64,000 nucleotides of DNA from Desulfotomaculum nigrificans DSM 574 (GCF_000189755.2 NZ_KI912183.1:2718255-2782254), one strand, 5' to 3'; shown: positions 23,852 to 32,728, counted from the first letter of the stretch. Numbers and translations are program-made. The notes: generated from the letters alone by a model not told the origin.

Positions 23852-24115
23852 CTATCTTTTGTAACCACCCAAGTTCAGCAACGAATCATAGTATTCCAAA
23901 TCTGACATGCCCACGTCTTCAACACTGTCCTTGGTGGCAGGGACGGATGGGTTAACTGTGCCTGGACTGGCCATATCCTTTTTTATCAGTAAACGGATAT
24001 ACTGGCTGCGGTTGGTTTCTTCAAAGGAACTGCGATTGATTTGCATTATTTTTTTATCTAAGTAATCAATTAAATCCTCCGGGATACTAATGGTAATAGT
24101 CTTGTGTCTACGCAT
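23852..24115 (-). CDS. Ribbon-helix-helix (CopG-like) DNA-binding protein
   Basis: The 87-residue protein starts with KTITISIPEDLIDYLDKKI, the strand-helix of a ribbon-helix-helix fold, followed by NRSQYIRLLIKKD as the second helix. The C-terminal part is unstructured and acidic. It is probably a small transcriptional repressor or an orphan antitoxin; no toxin gene is adjacent. AAGGGGG lies 9 nt before the ATG. It is divergent from an XRE-family gene, and the shared intergenic region holds a 12-bp direct repeat. Confidence 0.78.
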   Translation of the reverse strand: MRRHKTITISIPEDLIDYLDKKIMQINRSSFEETNRSQYIRLLIKKDMASPGTVNPSVPATKDSVEDVGMSDLEYYDSLLNLGGYKR

Positions 24116-24186
24116 GCTATGGCGCCCCCTTTATGGTTTCTTTTGCTATGGTATATCATATGTACCGATAATAGGATTAAATAACC

Positions 24187-24228
24187 TTAATTGGTAAAAA
24201 TACGAGGACAGGTTAATTAATTGGTAAA
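24187..24228. repeat. Direct repeat in the RHH/XRE divergent promoter region
   Basis: TTAATTGGTAAA occurs at 24187-24198 and again at 24217-24228, exactly 30 bp apart and so on the same face of the helix. It lies between two divergent DNA-binding-protein genes and is a plausible operator for one of them. Confidence 0.5.
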
Positions 24229-24313
24229 TAATCCTTTCAGGAAAAATTACCACACATAGCACCAAAAGATGGGCAAATAATATCGGTAGCAATATTTTAA
24301 AGGAGGCGACATC

Positions 24314-24622
24314 GTGTATAGCCCGAAGAAATTAGGCCTCAAAATTAAAGAAGCCCGTGAGCGCAGGGCTAAAAGAAGCGGTCGACCATTTTCCCAAAAA
24401 ATGTTGGCGTTCAAAATAGGAGAAACTTCCAAGTGGGTGCAAAGGTTAGAAAAAGGGCAGTTTTATCCTGAATGGGATGCTCTGGAATTAATTGCCGATA
24501 CCTGTGGTGTTACCATTGAGTTTTTAACCGGGGAAGATTTTAAAAATGAGCTTGAATATGAAGAAGCAATTAAGGGTGGTCAGGTGGCCCGAACCATTGA
24601 TCAAAAAGAACTGTATTTATAA
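24314..24622 (+). CDS. XRE-family helix-turn-helix protein
   Basis: The 102-residue protein has a Cro/C1-type HTH with FSQKMLAFKIGETSKWVQRLEKG at about residues 27-50, then ALELIADTCGVTIEFLTG. The N-terminal region is strongly basic (KEARERRAKRSGR). A short acidic tail follows. It is a likely autoregulated repressor. The start is GTG, 8 nt after AAAGGAGG. No phage or toxin genes are near, so its target is unknown. Confidence 0.8.
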   Translation: MYSPKKLGLKIKEARERRAKRSGRPFSQKMLAFKIGETSKWVQRLEKGQFYPEWDALELIADTCGVTIEFLTGEDFKNELEYEEAIKGGQVARTIDQKELYL

Positions 24623-24670
24623 AATGGTGGCTAAGTTAACGCCGTAAGGAGTTTTTTAATGCCAAAAGCA

Positions 24671-24696
24671 AAACCGAATGCCTTGGCATTCGGTTT
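24671..24696. terminator. Bidirectional terminator between XRE gene and zinc-ribbon gene
   Basis: AAACCGAATGCC (24671-24682) and GGCATTCGGTTT (24685-24696) form a near-perfect stem. On the minus strand it is followed by TGCTTTTGG and serves the zinc-ribbon gene ending at 24707. Confidence 0.75.
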
Positions 24697-24706
24697 ACTC
24701 AACTTG

Positions 24707-25015
24707 TTAACGATACTGTCTGCTTCTGGCTTTTTGGAAGCATTCTCTGCAATAAACAGGTTTAGTACCGCTGGGTTGGAAAGGAACTTGGGTGATGCAA
24801 CCACATTCATCACAAACAGCTTCAAACATCTGCCTTTGGGTAGTGCGGTAACCGTCATTACCGGTATTACGCTGTTTGCGAGCCGCCCGACAAGCAGGAC
24901 AACGGGAAGGATCATTTTGGAATCCTTTCTCAGCAAAGAATTCCTGCTCACGTGCAGAAAATACAAATTCCGCTCCACAGTCACGACACTTAAGGGTCCG
25001 GTCAGAAAACACCAA
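24707..25015 (-). CDS. Double zinc-ribbon protein
   Basis: The 102-residue protein has two treble-clef or ribbon motifs, CRDCGAEFVFSAREQEFF...CPACR and CDECG...VYCRECF. The first matches a widespread small zinc-binding domain of clostridia whose function is unknown. The linker is basic and polar (RNTGNDGYRTTQ). The start is TTG, 8 nt after GGAGG, with a GTG one codon later. It might bind nucleic acid or serve as a zinc reserve. Any reading of the opposite strand here is a shadow. Confidence 0.8.
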   Translation of the reverse strand: MVFSDRTLKCRDCGAEFVFSAREQEFFAEKGFQNDPSRCPACRAARKQRNTGNDGYRTTQRQMFEAVCDECGCITQVPFQPSGTKPVYCRECFQKARSRQYR

Positions 25016-25186
25016 ACTTATCTCCTCCGCAAAATAGACTCCCTAAATTTTTTAGGTGCCAACCAAGTAAACTACCCATACCTGACACCGATAAATTCGG
25101 GAGGAGATAGCCCAGTTAGCGTTAAAAACTTAGAGGTAACTTAAGTATAACACTAAGAACAAGGTAAAATCAATTCATTATTAAAT

Positions 25187-26134
25187 TTAGGCCTCGGCAA
25201 ACTCGGCAATCAGCCTATCAAAAATTGTTCTCACGGGCAGGATATCATTAATTTTGTGTACATTCTGACCGCAAAAAACCAGACCTTCTTCTAAATTGCC
25301 ATTACGGCTGTTCATCAAAGCGTCCATAATACAAAATGAATGGGAACAATGCTTAAGACAGCCCTGGCAGTGTTCCGGTTCTGGTGCATTGCCGCCAAAC
25401 AGACGTGCCACAAAAGAGTTTTTCAGAGCCCTACCAGGGAGGCCCACCGGACTTTGAATAGTAACCACGTCTTCAGGTTTCGATTTTAAATATAACTTCT
25501 TAAAGCCTTCCGATACGGCGCATTCCAAACTCATCACAAAACGGGTGGCCATTTGTACGCCATCGGCCCCCAGGCGAATCATTTCAGCGATTGCTTTCCC
25601 GTCAGTGATACCACCGGCGGCAATAACCGGAATTTTAACCGCCGCTCTTATTTCCGGTAAAATATCTTTGATGGATCTATCAGTACCCAGGTGGCCACCG
25701 GCCTCAGTTCCTTCGGCTACTACAGCCGAGGCACCAAGCTTTTCTGCTAATTTGGCCAATTTGGCAGAAGAAACAATGGAAACAATGGGTACGTTACTTT
25801 CTTTACCCCAGCCAAAGATATCGCGTGAAAAACCGGCACCGGTAAAAATCATATCTATCTTCTCTTCAATAGCAGTGCGTACTAATTTGGCGAATTCTCG
25901 AGCCGCATACATAATGTTAATGCCAATAATACCGTTGGGGGCAATTTCTCTGGCTTGTCTGATCTCGCTGCGCAGTTCATCAGCATCCATACCGGTGGCG
26001 CCGATCACACCAATTCCGCCGGCCTTAGCCACTGCCCCGGCCAGTGGGGCCGTGGAAACCCTAACGGCCATGCCGCCTTGGATAATAGGGTATTTGGGAG
26101 TAAATCGCCCAATAGTTAGGGTGGGAAATTTCAC
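25187..26134 (-). CDS. Nitronate monooxygenase/enoyl-ACP reductase II-like flavoprotein
   Basis: The 315-residue TIM-barrel flavoprotein begins KFPTLTIGRFTPKYPIIQGGMA. It has AEGTEAGGHLG and AAGGITDGKAIAEMIRLGADGVQMATRF, which form the FMN phosphate site. The family covers nitronate monooxygenases and FabK enoyl reductases, and sequence alone does not choose. The GTG at 26134 is preferred, 10 nt after AAGGAG; a frame extending upstream to 26278 lacks similarity. A cysteine cluster, CQGCLKHCSHSFC (residues 256-268), and C288 near the C-terminus suggest a metal or Fe-S site. It lies downstream of trkH with a 144-nt gap. Confidence 0.85.
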   Translation of the reverse strand: MKFPTLTIGRFTPKYPIIQGGMAVRVSTAPLAGAVAKAGGIGVIGATGMDADELRSEIRQAREIAPNGIIGINIMYAAREFAKLVRTAIEEKIDMIFTGAGFSRDIFGWGKESNVPIVSIVSSAKLAKLAEKLGASAVVAEGTEAGGHLGTDRSIKDILPEIRAAVKIPVIAAGGITDGKAIAEMIRLGADGVQMATRFVMSLECAVSEGFKKLYLKSKPEDVVTIQSPVGLPGRALKNSFVARLFGGNAPEPEHCQGCLKHCSHSFCIMDALMNSRNGNLEEGLVFCGQNVHKINDILPVRTIFDRLIAEFAEA

Positions 26135-26278
26135 TTTATAATTGCTCCTTCCTTTATACCAGTTAGGTACCATTATTATTAAATCAAAAATCAACATCAT
26201 TTGCAAATTTTCTTTTAAGATTACATATAACAAAATTAAACAACCAATATAGTTAACATTATATAAATGTTTAGTCAC

Positions 26279-27718
26279 CTAACGCCAGAATCTCACACTA
26301 AAGACCACCAGCACTGTATATATTTCCAGTCTGCCGATTAACATCAACAGGGTTAAGGTTAGTTTGCCCAGGTCGGGAACGCCCGAGAAATTGGACATGG
26401 GTCCCACCAGATTCAGGCCCGGCCCCACATTGCCCAGGGCAGTAATTGAAGCAGAAGCTGCCGAAATCAGATCTAAACCAAGCCCGGTCAGGATTAAAGC
26501 ACCGGCTGCAAAAATTAAGATATATAACGTAAAGAAATTGTAAACAGATTCAACCACTTCATGATTCACCACATCCCGGCCAATTCTAACCCGGAGAACT
26601 GCCTGGGGGTGAATTAAGCGGGTGAGCTGACAGGAAACTGATTTAAATAGAATTAAAATGCGACCGGCTTTTAAGCCCCCTCCGGTGGAACCAGCACACC
26701 CCCCGAAGAACATGAGTATTAGGAGTATGAATTTACTCAGGGGCGGCCATTTTTCAAAATCAGCGGTGGCAAAACCGGTGGTAGTAATGATTGAGGTCAC
26801 CTGAAAAGAGGCCTCCCGCAGGGCCTTGGTGGCAGCATAATCCATATTGTTCATCAAATCAATAATGATGAGAGCTATACTGACCACAATAACACCTAAG
26901 TAAAGTTTGCTTTCCCGATCCTTCCATAGGGGTGCCAAGTTACCCCGCATAGCATAATAATGCAGGCTAAAGTTCATACCGGAGATAATCATAAAAAAGA
27001 TAATGATAATTTCCACCGAGACGCTCTGGAAATGGCCGACACTGGCATTATAATTAGAAAAACCGCCGGTGGCCACCGTGCCAAAGGAATGTATAGCGGC
27101 ATCAAACCAGGATAAACCTGCCAGTTTGAGTAAAATGATTTGGGTTACCGTAATAATTACATATACTTTATATAACTGACGGGAAGTTTGCGCCACCCGG
27201 GGCAGTACTTTGCTTTTGGTGGGGCCGGGTACTTCGGCCTTAAACATTTGCATGCCGCCAATATTTAAAGAAGGTATTAAGGCTAAAGTAAGTACGATGA
27301 TACCCATACCGCCTAACCAGTGGGTCATACTGCGCCAGAACAAAACGCTTTTGGGTAATATTTCTATATTGGTTAACACCGAGGAACCGGTGGTGGTGAA
27401 ACCGGACATGGTTTCAAAAAGGGCATCTACATAACTGGGCAGGGCTCCGGACAACACAAAAGGTATAGCGCCAAAGATTGCCAATAGTAGCCAGCCAAAG
27501 GTGGCAATGGCAAAACCCTCCCGGTAGCCTACATTTTTATTCTTGATGGGCACCAAATACAAGCCCAGGCCCACCAATCCGGCAGCCGTAATACTTATCA
27601 AAAAAGGTTGCGGATTACTTTCATGGAAAAAGAGACCAACAAAAAGAGACGGGACCATGGCTGCTGCCTCAAACAGCAACACCAGTCCCAGTGTTTTAAG
27701 GACTAAATTTATATGCAA
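26279..27718 (-). CDS. trkH: Trk-type potassium transporter membrane subunit TrkH
   Basis: The 479-residue protein has the four pore-loop repeats of the Trk/Ktr family with selectivity glycines: TTTGSSVL, ATGGFSNY, TTTGFATA and ALGNVGPG. It mediates potassium uptake under control of the cytosolic ring formed by TrkA. The TTG start is 2 nt after the trkA stop with GGGAGG inside the trkA end, so translation is coupled. The length and N-terminus are typical. Confidence 0.94.
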   Translation of the reverse strand: MHINLVLKTLGLVLLFEAAAMVPSLFVGLFFHESNPQPFLISITAAGLVGLGLYLVPIKNKNVGYREGFAIATFGWLLLAIFGAIPFVLSGALPSYVDALFETMSGFTTTGSSVLTNIEILPKSVLFWRSMTHWLGGMGIIVLTLALIPSLNIGGMQMFKAEVPGPTKSKVLPRVAQTSRQLYKVYVIITVTQIILLKLAGLSWFDAAIHSFGTVATGGFSNYNASVGHFQSVSVEIIIIFFMIISGMNFSLHYYAMRGNLAPLWKDRESKLYLGVIVVSIALIIIDLMNNMDYAATKALREASFQVTSIITTTGFATADFEKWPPLSKFILLILMFFGGCAGSTGGGLKAGRILILFKSVSCQLTRLIHPQAVLRVRIGRDVVNHEVVESVYNFFTLYILIFAAGALILTGLGLDLISAASASITALGNVGPGLNLVGPMSNFSGVPDLGKLTLTLLMLIGRLEIYTVLVVFSVRFWR

Positions 27719-27720
27719 GA

Positions 27721-29070
27721 CTATTTTCCTCCCACATCAAACAGCTTTTCTATGGTACTTAATTTGTAACCCATGGCAAAGACCACTAATCTGTCCTCCG
27801 CATAAATCTTCTCCGTTCCTTGGGGAATGATAGCCTGTCCATTCCTTAAAATAGCGCCAATAATAACATTTTTAGGTAACCCGCATTTAGCCAGGGGCTT
27901 GCCAATGATACGACTGCTGGGGGGTATAATTAGTTCGGCCACCTCTGCTTTACCATTGAGCAATAGGAACAAGGACAATAGCCGACCACCCTGAATAAAA
28001 CGCACAATTTCACTGGCCGTAATCAGTCTGGGGCTAACCGCCGCATCCACACCCAGAGTCTCCACGATGGGTGCGTAACTAGCTCGGCTAACCTTGGCTA
28101 TCACCATTTTAGCCCCCATTTGTTTGGCCAACAGGGAAATGAGCAGGTTTTCTTCATCCAGTCCGGTAACTGCTACAAAACCATCGGTTTCCTTAATGCC
28201 TTCCCGCTTAAGCAACTCCACATCGGTACCGTCACCGTTTAGGATTAATGCATCGGGTAAACGTTCGGCTAATTCCTGGCAACGGGCATAGTTTTGTTCG
28301 ATAATCTTTACCGAAACACCAAGAGAACAAAGCTTGTCCGCCAGGTAGAAAGCCAGGCGCCCGCCACCTAAGATCATAACGCTTTGCATTTTTCTGTGCT
28401 TACCCTTTTTAACCTTTGCGGCCAGGATATCAATACTGCTGGGCAGCCCCAAAATATAAAGGGTATCACCTGGTAAAATTGTATCCATACCACCGGGTAC
28501 AATCATGTCACCCCGGCGGGAAATGGCCACAATAAGGCAAGAAGGGGGCATATTTAAATCTTTAATTTTTTTATTAGCGAACAGAGACATACCTTCATCC
28601 ACCGGAATATCGGCCATCTGCACCTTGCCATCGCCAAAGGGTTCGGTGTGCACCGGCAGGGCCATAGTGAGCATACGAACGATTTCCCGGGCCGCGGCAA
28701 ATTCCGGATTAATGATTAAATCCAAACCAAGGTCCTCCCGGGAGAAGGATGAGTCCTGGGCATAGTGAGGATCCCTAACTCGTACTATAGATTTACCAAT
28801 ACCCAACCTTTTCGCAGTGATGCCGGCAATGATATTTACCTCATCACTGTTAGTCACGGCCAGCAACAAATCGCTGTCCACCACCTGGGGATCCTTTAAT
28901 ACCTGGGCAGTGGCCCCATTACCCCGCAGGATCATCACATCCAGTTGTTCCTCCACCTTAGCCAACTTGCTCTCGTCTTTATCCACCACCAGAATATCGT
29001 GGCCTTCCTCGTAAAGACGGCGGGCAGTCTCCAAGCCCACTTTACCGGCACCGATTATTGTAATTTTCAT
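27721..29070 (-). CDS. trkA: Trk potassium uptake regulatory subunit TrkA
   Basis: The 449-residue protein contains two RCK units. The first begins MKITIIGAGKVGLETARRLYEEG with an NAD-binding glycine motif; the second begins SVMILGGGRLAFYLADKL. Each is followed by a TrkA_C domain, for example EVAELIIPPSSRIIGKPLAK. It binds nucleotides and gates TrkH. GGAGGT precedes the ATG. It is the first gene of the trkA-trkH operon. Confidence 0.94.
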   Translation of the reverse strand: MKITIIGAGKVGLETARRLYEEGHDILVVDKDESKLAKVEEQLDVMILRGNGATAQVLKDPQVVDSDLLLAVTNSDEVNIIAGITAKRLGIGKSIVRVRDPHYAQDSSFSREDLGLDLIINPEFAAAREIVRMLTMALPVHTEPFGDGKVQMADIPVDEGMSLFANKKIKDLNMPPSCLIVAISRRGDMIVPGGMDTILPGDTLYILGLPSSIDILAAKVKKGKHRKMQSVMILGGGRLAFYLADKLCSLGVSVKIIEQNYARCQELAERLPDALILNGDGTDVELLKREGIKETDGFVAVTGLDEENLLISLLAKQMGAKMVIAKVSRASYAPIVETLGVDAAVSPRLITASEIVRFIQGGRLLSLFLLLNGKAEVAELIIPPSSRIIGKPLAKCGLPKNVIIGAILRNGQAIIPQGTEKIYAEDRLVVFAMGYKLSTIEKLFDVGGK

Positions 29071-29272
29071 ATATTGGCCGTACCTCCGACAGCTTTAAGT
29101 AAAAAGTCTAATACTTTAATACTTGATTGAACAACAAAAATCAAGAATTATTTTTTGAGGCCTAAAAAGCTAAAAAATATTGATACTAACATATGTCTTA
29201 TTAAATTTAGCAGAATATGAAGGGGTTCAAATACTTAAACCAATTGACTTCATGCAGCGCTTTTATCAACAC

Positions 29273-29315
29273 GAGGGTGACCCAGGTCTATTTTAAGACT
29301 TTTTGAGTCACCCTC
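29273..29315 (-). terminator. Terminator of the cotJ operon
   Basis: GAGGGTGAC (29273-29281) and GTCACCCTC (29307-29315) form a perfect 9-bp stem with an inner AGTCT/AGACT-type pair. It lies just past the cotJC stop. The T tract is weak. Confidence 0.6.
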
Positions 29316-29322
29316 TTGCCGT

Positions 29323-29895
29323 TTAATAAAATTTCTTCTGCCGGCAATATTCTTCCACGTGCATCAGAGTTTCACCAAAGCGTTGGTAGTGCACAACTTC
29401 CCGTTCCCGTAAGAAACGCAACACATCTTTGACACAAGGGTCATCAGTTAAATGAAGCAGGTTTTCATATACGGCCCGGGCCTTTTGTTCGGCAGCCAAG
29501 TTTTCATGCAGGTCGGCCACCGGGTCGCCGGTGGCGGATACATAGGCTGCTACCCAGGGTACACCGTTGGGATCGGTCCAGTACAGGGATCTGTCGTGGG
29601 TGGCGTAGTGACCGCCCAGGTCAGCTGCCTTAATGGCTTCCAGAGAGGCACCTTCCAGGAGTTTGTAAACCAGGGTGGCCACTATTTCCATATGAGCCAA
29701 TTCCTCGGTACCAATATCCGTAAGCACACCCTTAGCCCGCGAGGTGGGCATGCTATAACGCATGTTCAGATATCGCAGGGAAGCGGATAATTCTCCCTCC
29801 GGCCCGCCGTACTGGGTAATAACATATTTGGCCATGCGGGGGTCAGGGGCAGTAACTCTTACGGGAATCTCTAATTTCTTTTCGTAAATCCACAT
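29323..29895 (-). CDS. cotJC: Spore coat protein CotJC (manganese catalase-like)
   Basis: The 190-residue ferritin-like protein has the dimetal motifs EELAHMEIVATLV and HENLAAEQKARAVYENL, and EREVVHYQRFGE near the C-terminus. It matches CotJC, a manganese catalase-like protein assembled into the spore coat. The ATG at 29895 is chosen, 9 nt after AAAGGA; a GTG two codons upstream is too close to it. Last gene of cotJABC. A mother-cell sigma factor probably drives it, though I could not place that promoter. Confidence 0.9.
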   Translation of the reverse strand: MWIYEKKLEIPVRVTAPDPRMAKYVITQYGGPEGELSASLRYLNMRYSMPTSRAKGVLTDIGTEELAHMEIVATLVYKLLEGASLEAIKAADLGGHYATHDRSLYWTDPNGVPWVAAYVSATGDPVADLHENLAAEQKARAVYENLLHLTDDPCVKDVLRFLREREVVHYQRFGETLMHVEEYCRQKKFY

Positions 29896-29913
29896 AATCA
29901 CAAGTCCTTTCTC

Positions 29914-30177
29914 TTAGTATTTGATTTCCCAGGGCCAGGGAGTCTCTGCCCATACCCAGGTATTTTGTCTGGCCGGGGAGAAACCATAGCTAAGTAGCGG
30001 GCCGTAATACTGCTCATAGTTTTGTACACACTGCATTAATTGTTGATGAACCTGGTTATACAGGGCCAGGGCCTGTTGGTCATCCGGATGAGTATCTAAA
30101 AACAGGTTTAGCTCCACCGCCGTAAATTCCAACTGTTGAATTTGCAGCAACATTTGGGCTTGTTGACGGGTATCCAC
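29914..30177 (-). CDS. cotJB: Spore coat protein CotJB
   Basis: The 87-residue helical protein contains QIQQLEFTAVELNLFLDTHPDD and YGPLLSYGF, diagnostic of CotJB. The GTG at 30177 is chosen because GGAGG lies 8 nt upstream; the GTG three codons earlier is part of that Shine-Dalgarno. It is 18 nt from cotJC. Confidence 0.9.
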   Translation of the reverse strand: MDTRQQAQMLLQIQQLEFTAVELNLFLDTHPDDQQALALYNQVHQQLMQCVQNYEQYYGPLLSYGFSPARQNTWVWAETPWPWEIKY

Positions 30178-30194
30178 AGAATTCACCTCCGCGC

Positions 30195-30488
30195 TTAATA
30201 AGGATAGGGCCGGTATAGTTCAGGGAAAAGGGTACCGGTTTCCAGGGCTTTGGCATAGTCATACAATGGGCCGAAGCGCTGGATGGGGATGTAGGCCCGG
30301 GCTAATTCCATACCCGTGTACATTCCGGGATAATACCCCGGCTGGGTTCCGGGCATGGATGGGTAGGAGGGAGTAGTCATGCCTGGTTGACCCTGATGGG
30401 GTGGCATACCAGGCTGGCCAGGCATAGGCATATACCCCGGGGTGGCCTGAGCCTTGGCTTGTTCCTGTTGCTTATCTTCTCTAAACAA
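30195..30488 (-). CDS. cotJA: Spore coat-associated protein CotJA
   Basis: The N-terminal half is rich in Pro, Gly, Met and Tyr (MPMPGQPGMPPHQGQPG), a low-complexity coat-like tract. The C-terminal part, AYIPIQRFGPLYDYAKALE, is the CotJA domain. TTG at 30488 is the likely start, 8 nt after GGAGG; the track's longer frame overlaps the Shine-Dalgarno. It is first in cotJABC and would recruit CotJC to the coat. Confidence 0.85.
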   Translation of the reverse strand: MFREDKQQEQAKAQATPGYMPMPGQPGMPPHQGQPGMTTPSYPSMPGTQPGYYPGMYTGMELARAYIPIQRFGPLYDYAKALETGTLFPELYRPYPY

Positions 30489-30722
30489 AGCGCATACCTC
30501 CAAAAACCAAATTTTGTATAGGGCTCTTTTGATTACCAGAATATGAAGAAATATTACCGAATGTTACATGATGGGTTGAGAATATACATTGGTGTACAAA
30601 ATAATCTTTGGCTGAGGTTTTGCCGAAAAAATGGGTAAACTAACTTAGTATTTTAGAAGGAAATAGTTGACCATAAACATAATTAGTGGAAAGGGCTGTA
30701 AATTTAGAGGGGGGGGTTAATT

Positions 30723-32126
30723 TTGGAGCAAATGCAAATAAAATTGGATTTTAATAATATGATGGCTGAATTCCTGGGGGAAAAAGAGGGGTTTACCAGG
30801 CAAGATATTGAGGCCATACTACCTCAAATTAATCAAGCCCACCAGAATATGACGGAAAAAAGGGACACCGGGATGGAGTGGCGCAACCTGCCCTTTAATC
30901 AACAACAGGTGGTTGAACAAATTTTAAATACTGCCGCAGACATACGTAGCCGCTGTGACACATTTGTGGTGCTGGGCATTGGTGGATCCGCCCTGGGTCC
31001 CCTGGCGGTGCAGACAGCTTTAAACCACTGGCACTATAATGAACTGCCCCCGGAGAAGCGGGGCGGGCCCAGGTTTTATGTGGTTGATAATGTGGACCCG
31101 GAGCGGGTGGCGGCTCTATTTGATGTAATAGATTTGTCCAGGACGGTTTTTAACGTAATCAGTAAGTCCGGCAGCACCTCCGAGACTATGGCCCAGTTTA
31201 TGATCATACATAAAATGCTGCAGGATCGGCTGGGGGACCGGTATGTCCACCATATCATTGCCACCACTGACCGGGAAAAAGGTAACCTGATTAAAATTGC
31301 CCGGCAGGAGGGTTTCACTACCTTTATCATCCCCGGCGGGGTCGGGGGCAGGTATTCGGAACTCTCTCCGGTGGGGTTGCTGCCGGCTGCTGTGTGCGGC
31401 ATTGATATTAAAGAGCTTTTGGCCGGGGCCGCCTATATGGATAAGATCTGCCGGCAAGGAGATGTGTTTAGCAACCCTGCTTACATGTTTGCCGTATTAC
31501 AGTACCTGGCCATGGGACGGGGCAAAAATATTTCCGTGATGATGCCCTATGCCGATTCACTAAAATACTTTGCCGATTGGTATGCTCAGCTATGGGCAGA
31601 AAGCCTGGGCAAGCGGTTTGATCTGAACCAACGGGAAGTATTTGTGGGCCAGACGCCGGTAAAAGCCCTGGGTACCACTGATCAGCACTCCCAGGTGCAG
31701 TTATACACCGAAGGCCCCTTTGATAAAGTGGTTACCTTCTTAAAAGTGGAGCGTTATCGCCAGGAACTGGCTATTCCCAAGATATTTGCCGACATCCCCT
31801 CCATTGGATTCCTGGGTGGTCACGCCATGGGAGAGCTGATCAGTGCCGAGCAGTTGGCCACCGAGTATGCTCTGCTAAAGGCCCACCGGTTAAATCACAC
31901 TATTATTTTACCGGAAGTCAATCCTTTTACCGTAGGGCAACTGATCCAACTGCTGGAAGTGGCCACCGCTTTTACCGGAGAGTTGCTTAACATCAATGCC
32001 TTCGACCAACCAGGGGTAGAAGAAGGTAAAAATGCCACCTATGCTTTATTAGGCAGGCCGGGCTATGAAGAGAAAAGGCAAGAGTTAGCAGATAGGCCCG
32101 CTAAAAAACCGGAGTATATTATTTAA
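30723..32126 (+). CDS. pgi: Glucose-6-phosphate isomerase
   Basis: The 467-residue protein has the SIS-fold PGI signatures GIGGSALGP, SKSGSTSETM and the C-terminal ATAFTGELLNINAFDQPGVE. It interconverts glucose-6-phosphate and fructose-6-phosphate in glycolysis or gluconeogenesis. TTG at 30723 is the likely start, after a G-rich Shine-Dalgarno; an ATG at 30732 is possible. It stands alone among unrelated genes. Confidence 0.95.
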   Translation: MEQMQIKLDFNNMMAEFLGEKEGFTRQDIEAILPQINQAHQNMTEKRDTGMEWRNLPFNQQQVVEQILNTAADIRSRCDTFVVLGIGGSALGPLAVQTALNHWHYNELPPEKRGGPRFYVVDNVDPERVAALFDVIDLSRTVFNVISKSGSTSETMAQFMIIHKMLQDRLGDRYVHHIIATTDREKGNLIKIARQEGFTTFIIPGGVGGRYSELSPVGLLPAAVCGIDIKELLAGAAYMDKICRQGDVFSNPAYMFAVLQYLAMGRGKNISVMMPYADSLKYFADWYAQLWAESLGKRFDLNQREVFVGQTPVKALGTTDQHSQVQLYTEGPFDKVVTFLKVERYRQELAIPKIFADIPSIGFLGGHAMGELISAEQLATEYALLKAHRLNHTIILPEVNPFTVGQLIQLLEVATAFTGELLNINAFDQPGVEEGKNATYALLGRPGYEEKRQELADRPAKKPEYII

Positions 32127-32127
32127 A

Positions 32128-32165
32128 CAGCTGATAGCCGATGACTGAAGGCTGACAGCCGACCC
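32128..32165. repeat. Short dispersed repeat tract rich in GCTGATAGCC-type words
   Basis: CAGCTGATAGCC, GGCTGACAGCC and similar words cluster between pgi and the next gene. A related but not identical tract occurs at 59281-59370. Such imperfect tandem or inverted words are common between genes in clostridia; no function is evident. Confidence 0.45.
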
Positions 32166-32200
32166 TAAAAAATACCTATTACTTGGAACGGAGGTAAAAC

Positions 32201-32533
32201 ATGCAGCGTCTACCGGAGCAAGATATCTATGTTTATGAAATGCCAGGGGAAGAAGTACACAAGATTCTGGTGGGGGATATGGACGGCAAGCGGCTTAAGG
32301 CTTTTGCCAAGAAAGAAACCGCCACCGGGGAAATTGTTTTCAAAGTTATTGCCGAGGACGCCCATCATAAAACTGAAGTACTGACCGAAGGAAGGGGCAC
32401 CGCTGCAGACTTTGACCGGGAAGTCAACCGGTTAGGTGAAGAGCTTTTAAAACCGTTAGGAGAAGCATGGCGGGAGGTACAGCCCAAATACCTGAGCCAC
32501 TTCAACCCCAAACATCCCTGCCCTAAGCACTAA
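32201..32533 (+). CDS. Hypothetical protein, 110 aa
   Basis: The protein is charged and soluble, with a beta-rich first half (IYVYEMPGEEVHKILVGDMDGKR) and a helical second half ending in HFNPKHPCPKH. I do not recognise the family. ACGGAGG lies 7 nt before the ATG. The His/Cys-rich end could bind a metal. It is probably monocistronic; an inverted-repeat element follows immediately. Confidence 0.65.
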   Translation: MQRLPEQDIYVYEMPGEEVHKILVGDMDGKRLKAFAKKETATGEIVFKVIAEDAHHKTEVLTEGRGTAADFDREVNRLGEELLKPLGEAWREVQPKYLSHFNPKHPCPKH

Positions 32534-32535
32534 AG

Positions 32536-32666
32536 AATGAGGCTGACCTAAAAGGGTTAAAGGTGTTTTTTCGGTGCGGAGATCGTGGGTAAACGGTGGA
32601 CAGATGTCCCTGCGGCTAGATAAGCAAACCAATCTAAGCTAGGCTAACCTTTGGGTCAGCCTTATT
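32536..32666. repeat. 131-bp inverted-repeat element, MITE-like
   Basis: The element is bounded by AATGAGGCTGACC (32536-32548) and its near-perfect inverse GGTCAGCCTTATT (32654-32666). Inside it, 32570-32583 (TTCGGTGCGGAGAT) and 32626-32662 recur, with 6 mismatches in 37 in the latter, at 53830-53881. There the 42 nt between the two blocks are absent. It has no coding capacity. It may also act as the terminator of the preceding gene. No clear target duplication flanks it. Confidence 0.6.
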
Positions 32667-32728
32667 CTTTATCCGTATAATAACCTTGTCATCCCTTAAC
32701 TCATAAAATGTAGTATAATAAGCAAAAA

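Noticed and set aside
24659-25144. 161-aa plus-strand reading frame
   Set aside because: It is the shadow of the minus-strand double zinc-ribbon gene, whose cysteine motifs and ribosome site are clear.
30504-30722. Sigma-E promoter for cotJABC
   Set aside because: A TCATATT-like -35 and TATACA-like -10 occur on the minus strand, but the spacing is about 19 nt instead of 13-15.
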